From Candidatus Thorarchaeota archaeon SMTZ1-83 (GTDB lineage: Archaea; Asgardarchaeota; Thorarchaeia; Thorarchaeales; Thorarchaeaceae): DNA of 6,162 nt. The position numbers and the translations under genes were made by a program. Position 1 is the stretch's first letter; the number at the start of each line of letters is the position of its first letter. The stretch covers positions 1 through 6,162 of the forward strand of contig LRSK01000154.1 of the NCBI GenBank assembly GCA_001563325.1, written 5' to 3'. The notes below the pieces were generated by a model that had not been told where the DNA came from, searched no databases, and was given only the letters and a program-made list of their open reading frames with translations. Shown piece by piece: positions 1 through 4,753 of the stretch.

Positions 1-1
1 C

Positions 2-133
2 GTACTTCTGGGAATACTCCCTCGAGAAACGGACATCCAAATGCCCTTGCTATTCATCGCACTCCCTTTGAGTATTCTTATTCCACTGATAATGCTGACA
101 ATGGCAATACTGCTCACAAGGAGAAGTGAGTAA
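2..133 (+). CDS. C-terminal end of a membrane protein (partial)
   Basis: An open frame runs from the window edge to a TAA stop at 131-133, giving 43 residues with no start inside the window. The visible part has a short polar stretch (PRETDIQ), one long hydrophobic segment of about 25 residues rich in L, I, M and P, and a basic tail (TRRSE), as expected for the last transmembrane helix of a protein whose C-terminus is cytoplasmic. It lines up without gaps with the last helix of the protein encoded at 390-806: both have a GI-P--D---P--LF---PL pattern, 11 of 26 positions identical by eye. I infer the two are tandem paralogs. No function can be assigned from this fragment, and it could simply be a chance resemblance between hydrophobic helices. 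Confidence 0.6.
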   Translation, partial: VLLGILPRETDIQMPLLFIALPLSILIPLIMLTMAILLTRRSE

Positions 134-189
134 ACACCTCAAGACTTTCTGAAGATGGAATCTTCCAAAATCAACATTGACATCATCTA

Positions 190-213
190 CTGCCATCTCG
201 AAAGCCTAATAAG
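190..213 (+). repeat. 24-bp perfect repeat, copy 1 (promoter-like)
   Basis: This 24-base string is identical to bases 818-841, and the identity stops sharply on both sides. Its 3' half, CGAAAGCCTAATAAG, reads like an archaeal BRE (CGAAAG) joined to a TATA-like box (CCTAATAAG). Unlike copy 2, no gene starts soon after it: the next start codon I support is at 390. It lies 57 bases after the stop of the partial membrane gene, while copy 2 lies 12 bases after the stop of the related gene. Confidence 0.6.
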
Positions 214-279
214 CGACCTTTTGCCTTCCAGCGTATACTTAAACGCACATCTAAATAAAGGCTTCAAGTGTTGCCCTCC

Positions 280-286
280 TTTTTTT
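280..286 (+). terminator. T-run, possible transcription stop
   Basis: Seven consecutive T follow a pyrimidine-rich CCCTCC. Archaeal RNA polymerase can terminate at T-rich tracts without a hairpin. Here it would end transcripts from the gene that stops at 133, or a short transcript started by the promoter-like repeat at 190-213. No stable hairpin precedes it. Confidence 0.35.
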
Positions 287-337
287 GTAGGACCAATGTG
301 AACCATAGGCAATGAAATCGCTTATACAGAGATTCAC

Positions 338-350
338 TGCATAATAAAGC
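338..350 (+). promoter_or_regulatory. Possible TATA box for the gene at 390
   Basis: The AT-rich stretch TGCATAATAAAGC lies about 45 bases before the ATG at 390. A start of transcription about 25 bases downstream would leave a short leader carrying the weak AGGGAT ribosome-binding sequence at 378-383. The match to the consensus is loose and other AT-rich boxes lie upstream. Confidence 0.25.
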
Positions 351-389
351 GTATAGCTACGACAATCTAGTAGCAGCAGGGATAACAAT

Positions 390-806
390 ATGTGGTCTAG
401 GAGTAGACTGAACTCGCTCATCCTGGTATGTGGCGTTATGATTTTTCTGATCTCATTTTATTATGTAGGATTGGTCGCCATCCCTTTGGGTCTGGAAACC
501 GAAGTTCCTCTTGTAATTATAATAGGTGTTCTGGCAGGTATCATTCTCCTAGGAGCGTTTGAACGGAAACGGGGAATGGATGAAATAGTTACGTATAGCC
601 CCAGGAGAGTCATTTTCGCCTTTTTCATAGGTGCCATCTCAATTATCGTGATAATTCTGCTCATACTTGCTGGTATTCATCCACCAGGTATGGATCCTGC
701 AGTTCCATTTCTCTTTGTAATCCCTCCTCTCGCGTGGCTGTTTGTGGTAGCAGTCGTGGTCGAAGAAGCGATCTTATTACTGAAACTTGACAAATCAACA
801 AGATAG
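390..806 (+). CDS. Four-helix membrane protein of unknown function
   Basis: A 138-residue protein starting at ATG, with a weak AGGGAT sequence upstream as a possible ribosome-binding site. Four hydrophobic segments are visible at roughly residues 8-32, 40-57, 73-95 and 103-128. The basic N-terminus (MWSRSR), the basic loop between helices 2 and 3 (ERKRG and PRR) and the basic C-terminus put both ends and that loop in the cytoplasm by the positive-inside rule. No catalytic or metal-binding motif is visible and there is no soluble domain. Its last helix resembles that of the truncated gene at the start of the window, and each gene is followed by a copy of the same 24-bp repeat, so the two look like products of an old tandem duplication. 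I do not recognise the family. Confidence 0.75.
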   Translation: MWSRSRLNSLILVCGVMIFLISFYYVGLVAIPLGLETEVPLVIIIGVLAGIILLGAFERKRGMDEIVTYSPRRVIFAFFIGAISIIVIILLILAGIHPPGMDPAVPFLFVIPPLAWLFVVAVVVEEAILLLKLDKSTR

Positions 807-817
807 GTGGCAACACT

Positions 818-841
818 CTGCCATCTCGAAAGCCTAATAAG
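818..841 (+). promoter_or_regulatory. 24-bp repeat, copy 2; likely core promoter of the eL13-like gene
   Basis: Identical to bases 190-213. The BRE-like CGAAAG (826-831) and TATA-like CCTAATAAG (833-841) would place the transcription start near 862-868, just before the AGGTG ribosome-binding site and the ATG at 882, which is normal archaeal spacing. It begins only 12 bases after the stop of the upstream membrane gene. A strong promoter here would suit a ribosomal protein gene. The promoter role is inferred from position and motif; the repeat itself is seen directly. Confidence 0.5.
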
Positions 842-867
842 AGAACCCAAGGCTCGAGTCCCGAAGC

Positions 868-872
868 AGGTG
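868..872 (+). promoter_or_regulatory. Ribosome-binding site deciding the start at 882
   Basis: AGGTG lies 9 bases before the ATG at 882 and matches the archaeal anti-Shine-Dalgarno. It favours this start over the in-frame GTG at 807, whose extra 25 codons would run through the promoter-like repeat. Confidence 0.6.
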
Positions 873-881
873 CGTCCGGCA

Positions 882-1451
882 ATGAGCTTTGAGTCGTTCC
901 CAGAGCCCCAAGTGAAGTCGCCAGGTAATGCTCAACCCCGCAGGGGTCGAGGCTTCAGCGCAGAGGAAACCAATCTGAGACGTAAGACGGCCCATGATGA
1001 AAACGTGGAGGTCCTGAAAAGGTACGTGAAGGAGCTCGACCAGGTCATTGCAGAAGTCAAGAGAGTTAAGCCCGAACCTGCTAAGAAGCCAGTGAAGAAG
1101 GAACCAGTGAAGAAGGAGTCGGCGAAGAAGAAGGCACCTGATAAGGAGCCGGCCAAGAAGGAGTCAATCAAGAAGAAGGCTCCCAAGAAGGAACCTGCTA
1201 AGAAACCGACCAAGGCGGAGCCTGCAAAGAAGCCGGCAAAGAAGAAACCCACCAAGAAGGAAGAGAAGGCCATTGCTGAGCTTTCCTCATTGAGAGCTGT
1301 GAAGACGGAGGAAGCCGAGAAGCTTGTGGCCGCGGGGATAGTCACACTGTCTGACTTAGCCTTCTGTGAAGTTGACAAGGTTGCCAAGGAAACTGGCATA
1401 GACGTGGATAGAATCTCTGCTATGATGACTGCGGCCCTGAAGAGGATTTGA
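882..1451 (+). CDS. rpl13e: eL13-like (L13e) ribosomal protein with lysine-rich tail and C-terminal HhH-like domain
   Basis: The 189-residue product has three parts. Residues 1-60 resemble the eL13 family of the large ribosomal subunit: P-V--P near the start, RRGRGFSAEE at 20-29, then RRKTAHDENVEVLKRY at 33-48, corresponding to the eL13 RRR....E..NV..LK.Y element. The usual segment between these two blocks (around 20 residues, LK.AGI...A...GI.VD) is missing, in frame and without a visible frameshift. Residues 64-127 are a low-complexity K/P/E/A tail of KKEP, KKES and KKPA units. Residues 133-189 (LSSLRAVKTEEAEKL then AAGIVTLSDLA) resemble a helix-hairpin-helix domain of the Rad51 N-terminal or NusA C-terminal type, though the usual GVG is replaced by AVK. 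The role is likely ribosomal RNA binding in the cytoplasm. A chromatin-like or other nucleic-acid-binding protein descended from eL13 is the main alternative. It is followed after 24 bases by a sugar kinase gene, probably co-transcribed. Confidence 0.68.
   Translation: MSFESFPEPQVKSPGNAQPRRGRGFSAEETNLRRKTAHDENVEVLKRYVKELDQVIAEVKRVKPEPAKKPVKKEPVKKESAKKKAPDKEPAKKESIKKKAPKKEPAKKPTKAEPAKKPAKKKPTKKEEKAIAELSSLRAVKTEEAEKLVAAGIVTLSDLAFCEVDKVAKETGIDVDRISAMMTAALKRI
1071..1262 (+). repeat. Lysine-rich low-complexity repeat inside the eL13-like gene
   Basis: Imperfect repeats built on AAGAAG codons encode successive KKEP, KKES, KKKAP and KKPA units. The unit length varies, as expected from slippage or unequal recombination. 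It resembles the basic tails of linker histones and of some extended ribosomal proteins. The reverse strand also stays open here, only because of the base bias. Confidence 0.65.
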
Positions 1452-1475
1452 GTTGGGCCTATGGGGGTGACCTGA

Positions 1476-2576
1476 ATGGACTACTCCCAGCTAATTGAAG
1501 CCCTGGAGAACCCCATTGATTTGGGGCGTCCTGTGATTATGCCAGACTTCTATGTGGATCATTTTGTCATAGCTGGTAGCTACGAGGAGTTCATAGAACG
1601 CTTGGAAATGCTGGCTGAGCAGGGTGGTGGGAATCTACTCGGTAACAAGCAGTTCATTCGCAGGGGTGGCAATGCGGTCAACACAGCCTCAGCACTCCTG
1701 TCGTTAGGCATGAATCCAATTGCAATTGTCACGACCGATGAATATGGGTCTATGATACTCCCTACTCTGGTGAGCCCAGACCTCGATCTCAGTCACGTTC
1801 ATACAGATGGGAGACTCTCTTCGACCGTTTCAATTGAAGTTGAGCACAAACAACGTCGAGTTAACCTTATGGTAAGTGATAGCGGCTCTGCAGCAGAGTT
1901 TGATTTCTCAGACCTTTCCAGTGAGGATTTGAATGCCATTCGTGAGAGTAGTATAGTGGCTTTGCTGAACCTCAATCATAATCCGAATGCGGCAGGTCTT
2001 GCTGGTGATCTGTTCCAGATGGTATCCGAATCTTCCTCAGCTAAGAAGTTCATTGATGTAGGAGATCCTTCTGGAAACCAGGCGATAATCGAACCGCTAG
2101 CGAAGGATGTACTCGCAGAGGGGCTTGTCGACATCTTGAGTCTAAATGAGAGTGAGGCACGATGGTTTGCTTGGACGGTGACCGGTAGAAGTGAACGTTG
2201 GAGGAGCCTATCATCCAATCATGATGATTGGCTATCTGCCGCAAGAGTGGTATCAGAAGAAACTGGCGTGCGTGTGGACCTACACACTCAGTACTTCTCT
2301 GCCACTCTGAATCAAGATGAATCCACAATAGTCCCTACCTTCGACGCAGTAAGCAGAGTAGCATGCGGCGCCGGCGATGCGTGGAATGCGGGGGACATAC
2401 TAGGGACGCTTCTGAATCTCGCCCCCATTAGTAGGCTAACCTTGGCAAATGCTGTCGCGGCACTTTACATTTCGTCACCGACAGCATCACACCCATCATC
2501 AGAAGAGGTAATCGAATACCTTCATTCACAGCCTCCTCTAAATGAAACTGGCGAAAGACTTGTTAGACGTAAATGA
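1476..2576 (+). CDS. PfkB/ribokinase-family sugar or nucleoside kinase
   Basis: The 366-residue product carries the hallmarks of the PfkB (ribokinase-like) family of ATP-dependent small-molecule kinases. The N-terminal glycine signature GGNAVNTA is at residues 64-71, a strand and TTDEYG follow at 86-91, LSLNESEA at 221-228 matches the mid-protein NexE region, and the C-terminal signature GAGDAWNAG is at 298-306 with D301 as the expected catalytic base. These residues are intact, so an active cytoplasmic enzyme is likely. The length is somewhat above the 300-330 typical of the family, through about 40 extra residues before the first signature and an insertion around 229-255 rich in W, R and S. 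The substrate cannot be read from the sequence; ribose, fructose, nucleosides and sugar phosphates are all possible. The ATG start has a GGGGGTGA ribosome-binding site at 1463-1470. It sits 24 bases after the eL13-like gene. Confidence 0.87.
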   Translation: MDYSQLIEALENPIDLGRPVIMPDFYVDHFVIAGSYEEFIERLEMLAEQGGGNLLGNKQFIRRGGNAVNTASALLSLGMNPIAIVTTDEYGSMILPTLVSPDLDLSHVHTDGRLSSTVSIEVEHKQRRVNLMVSDSGSAAEFDFSDLSSEDLNAIRESSIVALLNLNHNPNAAGLAGDLFQMVSESSSAKKFIDVGDPSGNQAIIEPLAKDVLAEGLVDILSLNESEARWFAWTVTGRSERWRSLSSNHDDWLSAARVVSEETGVRVDLHTQYFSATLNQDESTIVPTFDAVSRVACGAGDAWNAGDILGTLLNLAPISRLTLANAVAALYISSPTASHPSSEEVIEYLHSQPPLNETGERLVRRK

Positions 2577-2603
2577 TAATTGCTGGAATGCTACAGAGCC
2601 CCT

Positions 2604-2608
2604 AGGTG
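2604..2608 (+). promoter_or_regulatory. Ribosome-binding site supporting a TTG start at 2619
   Basis: AGGTG lies 10 bases before the TTG at 2619. The earlier in-frame TTG at 2580 has no such sequence. The same AGGTG precedes the ATG of the paralogous gene at 5543, where the proteins also become alignable. Confidence 0.5.
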
Positions 2609-2618
2609 CGTTGTCAAC

Positions 2619-3563
2619 TTGGAACTAGAGCGCGTCCTCACCAAACTGAAGTTTGATGAATCTGTCAGCGGATACGCTCTAATTACCAACGACGGCCAGC
2701 CATTCCTCTCCTTCTCTCTCCCCGACGAGATTCTACCTCAGGTCCAAGGAGCACTAAGGATTCATGGTGGCCAGTTCAATCTGATTAATGTGATGACGGA
2801 CAAGGGTATTGCGATTCTTGCTAGAGCCGACCCTAACTGGGTCCTTGCCGTCTTGTTTTCCCCTGATTTTCAATTGGGAGTTGCATTGCAGAAGACTAAG
2901 GAAGTTGTCGGTCTAATGGAATCAGTGGTACTGCCTCCTCCACCTGTACCGGTTGCTGAAGAAACGGAAACACCAGCTAGGGAAGTCTTTCCTGAAGTAG
3001 TAGCAGCTGAGCCTTCACCTGTCGTTGCTCCTATCGGCCCAAGCACGATTGAGGAAGCTCCCCCGGCGGAACGTCCCAGAGAGGTTGAGGTTCGGCATGG
3101 CTGCGTTGTTCATCGAGATTCTTTCTTCAATAGCGCGATAGCAATTGAGGGAGAGCTGAGTAGTGAGCTTAAGAGTCGTTTCTCCAACCTGGGTGTTGAT
3201 GTCTTGCTTATGGTTGACGAGAAGCGAACGGCATTCAAGATCGCCGAGACCCTGGGCAGAGGCACGGACCAGGTCTTTGAAGTCATTGCATGGTGCGTTC
3301 AGAAGCAGATTCTGAATGTCGAGTGCCCCGAAGAGCAAGAAGCCGGAACCATCGAGATAGTTGAGCTGCCACTATTCGAGGGGGACCTCAGCAAAGTCAA
3401 GAAGGATCATCGAGATCTTCTGGCAATGTGCAATGGTGAGAGGACACTTCAAGAGATTGCGAATCTCATGGGCATTCCTTACTTCAAGGCATTACAAAGC
3501 ATTATACCCTATCGGGGAAAGACTCTAACGTTCATACGTAAAGGAATGAAATCTGAAGACTAG
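2619..3563 (+). CDS. Roadblock/LC7-domain protein with two C-terminal winged-helix-like repeats
   Basis: With the TTG start at 2619 the product has 314 residues; starting at 2580 would add 13 residues (MLECYRAPRCVVN) with no match in the paralog. Residues 1-103 fit a Roadblock/LC7 domain: an opening helix, the strand SGYALITNDGQPFLSFSLP, a helix, then strands around GIAILA and WVLAVLF, and a last helix ending near LMESV. Residues 104-157 are a proline- and acid-rich linker. The C-terminal half has two similar segments, about 193-236 (DEKRTAFKIAETLG) and 264-308 (NGERTLQEIANLMG), each resembling the helical core of a winged-helix domain. Roadblock domains in bacteria and eukaryotes (MglB, Ragulator subunits) dimerise and regulate small GTPases. 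The linker and winged-helix pair may connect this to other partners or to DNA. It is followed after 8 bases by the Bet3-like gene, so the two are probably co-transcribed, and it has a paralog at 5543. Confidence 0.75.
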   Translation: MELERVLTKLKFDESVSGYALITNDGQPFLSFSLPDEILPQVQGALRIHGGQFNLINVMTDKGIAILARADPNWVLAVLFSPDFQLGVALQKTKEVVGLMESVVLPPPPVPVAEETETPAREVFPEVVAAEPSPVVAPIGPSTIEEAPPAERPREVEVRHGCVVHRDSFFNSAIAIEGELSSELKSRFSNLGVDVLLMVDEKRTAFKIAETLGRGTDQVFEVIAWCVQKQILNVECPEEQEAGTIEIVELPLFEGDLSKVKKDHRDLLAMCNGERTLQEIANLMGIPYFKALQSIIPYRGKTLTFIRKGMKSED

Positions 3564-3571
3564 ACTGAGAT

Positions 3572-4087
3572 GTGATCAAAGTGGGAATCAAGGGAAAACT
3601 GGCTTGGACACTAAGAATCGACAAAGTATCCAAGGTCCTATTTCAGGCAAGCTATCGAGAGCTGATGAACCTGCTCATGACCACAAGTACCAGTGTCGAT
3701 GAGATCAATAGGAAGATGCAGGCGATTGGTTTTCGCGTGGGTGAAACATTACTCATGGACTATGCTGACAAAATCCGAGAACACGCTGCAGAGTTTGCAG
3801 AGTTCTCTAGCACACTGGGCCTAGCCTACAAGGTCAACTCAGGGCAGGAGTTTACAGACATCTCCATCAGTGATGACCGCCGTACAATCAAGTTCACCGA
3901 TGAAGACTGTCCTGTTTGTGCTGGTGTTGTCATAACAGACATGCCAGGACTGCAGTATTGTGCCATTGTTAGCGGTGTCTTTGACGCTGTAATGGATCTG
4001 CGTGGCTTCAATGCTGAGAGCTATCAAGAATCATGCAAAGCCCTCGGTGATGAAGCCTGTACATGGACTTTGAGACTAAGGGACTAG
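3572..4087 (+). CDS. Bet3/V4R-like (TRAPP-type) protein
   Basis: The 171-residue product matches the Bet3/V4R superfamily along its length. Residues 19-69 follow the Bet3 N-terminal pattern, with F24, Y28, EINRKMQAIGFRVGETLL at 44-61 and a YADK helix. Residues 110-168 follow the V4R pattern, with CPVC at 113-116, C130 followed by the helix SGVFDAVMDLRGF, and ESCKALGDEACTW at 153-165. Five cysteines (113, 116, 130, 155, 163) sit at places where V4R domains have conserved cysteines, so a metal or small ligand is possible. In eukaryotes Bet3 forms the core of TRAPP, a tethering complex and Rab exchange factor; V4R is the prokaryotic sister family and has been proposed as its ancestor. The gene follows the Roadblock gene by 8 bases. 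The start is uncertain: GTG at 3572 lacks a ribosome-binding site, and GTG at 3581 is preceded by GTGAT. ATG at 3570 is followed at once by a stop. Confidence 0.78.
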   Translation: MIKVGIKGKLAWTLRIDKVSKVLFQASYRELMNLLMTTSTSVDEINRKMQAIGFRVGETLLMDYADKIREHAAEFAEFSSTLGLAYKVNSGQEFTDISISDDRRTIKFTDEDCPVCAGVVITDMPGLQYCAIVSGVFDAVMDLRGFNAESYQESCKALGDEACTWTLRLRD

Positions 4088-4095
4088 ACTGTACG

Positions 4096-4132
4096 GGCTT
4101 CTCTGCAAGTTGGCCACAGTTCAATAGAAGCC
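4096..4132. repeat. Inverted repeat between the Bet3-like and membrane genes
   Basis: GGCTTCT at 4096-4102 and AGAAGCC at 4126-4132 form a perfect 7-bp stem around a 23-base loop. It begins 9 bases after the Bet3-like stop and ends before the TATA box at 4158. No T-run follows, so it is not a classic terminator. It may be an operator, an RNA structure or chance. Confidence 0.3.
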
Positions 4133-4154
4133 GCAGGCACAAACCATCGAGCAT

Positions 4155-4736
4155 ATGTATAAAAGAGCACAGACCAAGAAGACCACAGAAGCACGAAATG
4201 GAGGACCACCACCCTTGGGACAGACGCTTGGTACATTCGTCGGACTAATCACGACATTCGCGATAGCTTTTGTGATTCTCACGCTTGGAGGTATTATGCC
4301 CGAGGACCTCATCTCTTCGACAATAGTCGACGACTTTTTGGCTCTCCCTGACTTGGAGAATAGGCTAGTGGTCGTGGGCACAGTCCTATATCCAGGCCCT
4401 GTAGGAATTGGGGTAGTTGGTCTTGGAGCCATAATTGGAACTGGCGCCCAGGGCGCAACAGTACTGATGGCACTTGCTTGGGGCACAGGTGGTCTTATTG
4501 CTGGTCTCTTGACCAGAGATATTCTTGGAGGCATTCTTGCCGCACTCTTTGCAGTCGTCTTGGGTGCGTTTCTTACTTGGATGCTAGTCTTTGTCATTCA
4601 GACTCCTGATTTCACACAGCTCTTCAGTGGACCTTCCTTGGTGTTGCTAGAATCTATTCTGTACGGGTCTCTCTACCCCTCTATAGCGGCCGTGATAGGT
4701 GGCATTCTCGGAGGAGGCATCACGAGAGAACGCTAG
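4155..4736 (+). CDS. Glycine-rich polytopic membrane protein of unknown function
   Basis: The ATG-started product has 193 residues. After a basic tail (MYKRAQTKKTTEARN) come about five hydrophobic segments near residues 25-47, 72-95, 98-118, 122-148 and 162-188, rich in glycine (GTGGLIAGLL at 110-119, IGGILGGGI at 181-189), which suggests tightly packed helices. There is no enzymatic or metal motif. The start is uncertain: ATG 4155 overlaps a TATA box and lacks a ribosome-binding site, whereas in-frame TTG 4215 is preceded by GGAGG at 4200-4204 and would give 173 residues with all membrane segments retained. The part around residues 103-152 resembles residues 79-127 of the convergent minus-strand protein, so they may be distantly related. 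I do not recognise the family. Confidence 0.7.
   Translation: MYKRAQTKKTTEARNGGPPPLGQTLGTFVGLITTFAIAFVILTLGGIMPEDLISSTIVDDFLALPDLENRLVVVGTVLYPGPVGIGVVGLGAIIGTGAQGATVLMALAWGTGGLIAGLLTRDILGGILAALFAVVLGAFLTWMLVFVIQTPDFTQLFSGPSLVLLESILYGSLYPSIAAVIGGILGGGITRER
4158..4165 (+). promoter_or_regulatory. TATA box overlapping the first codons of the membrane gene
   Basis: TATAAAAG is the best TATA match in the window and is preceded by purine-containing sequence. It would place the transcription start near 4185-4190. That is downstream of the ATG at 4155 and upstream of the GGAGG at 4200, so it argues that translation of transcripts from this promoter begins later, at TTG 4215. Confidence 0.4.
4200..4204 (+). 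promoter_or_regulatory. Ribosome-binding site before an alternative TTG start
   Basis: GGAGG lies 10 bases before the in-frame TTG at 4215. Together with the TATA box at 4158 it supports a start later than ATG 4155. Confidence 0.35.
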
Positions 4737-4753
4737 TCGCCGTGAAAAGGCCA

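Larger units (their letters stand above)
134..389. other. Intergenic spacer with promoter-like and terminator-like signals
   Basis: No convincing coding region is visible on either strand. The spacer holds the first copy of a 24-bp repeat (190-213), several AT-rich boxes that could serve as TATA elements (around 235-244, 251-260 and 341-350), and a run of seven T (280-286). The octamer AGCGTATA occurs twice, at 230-237 and 348-355. It is long for this otherwise compact window, so it may hold a short unannotated transcript. Confidence 0.4.

Noticed and set aside
807..881. GTG-started extension of the eL13-like protein by 25 residues
   Set aside because: It would run through the promoter-like repeat, lacks a match to eL13, and ATG 882 has a proper AGGTG site.
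461..882. Two minus-strand open frames opposite the four-helix membrane gene
   Set aside because: Shadows of the plus-strand gene, with no ribosome-binding site and no family resemblance.
994..1018. C/D-box-like RNA: ATGATGA followed by CTGA about 12 bases later
   Set aside because: It lies inside the conserved eL13 block, no second C'/D pair is evident and no terminal stem is present.
1071..1262. Repeat array considered as CRISPR or a mobile repeat
   Set aside because: The repeats are short, irregular and in frame, encoding a lysine-rich tail with no spacers.
932..1399. Minus-strand open frame of 155 codons opposite the eL13-like gene
   Set aside because: It exists because AAG/GAA-rich lysine codons read as CTT/TTC on the other strand, giving a serine/phenylalanine-rich product with no ribosome-binding site or recognisable domain.
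4063..4248. Plus-strand 61-codon open frame bridging the Bet3-like and membrane genes
   Set aside because: It overlaps two better genes in another frame, has an atypical composition (H, R, S, P) and its ATG lies inside the Bet3-like coding region.
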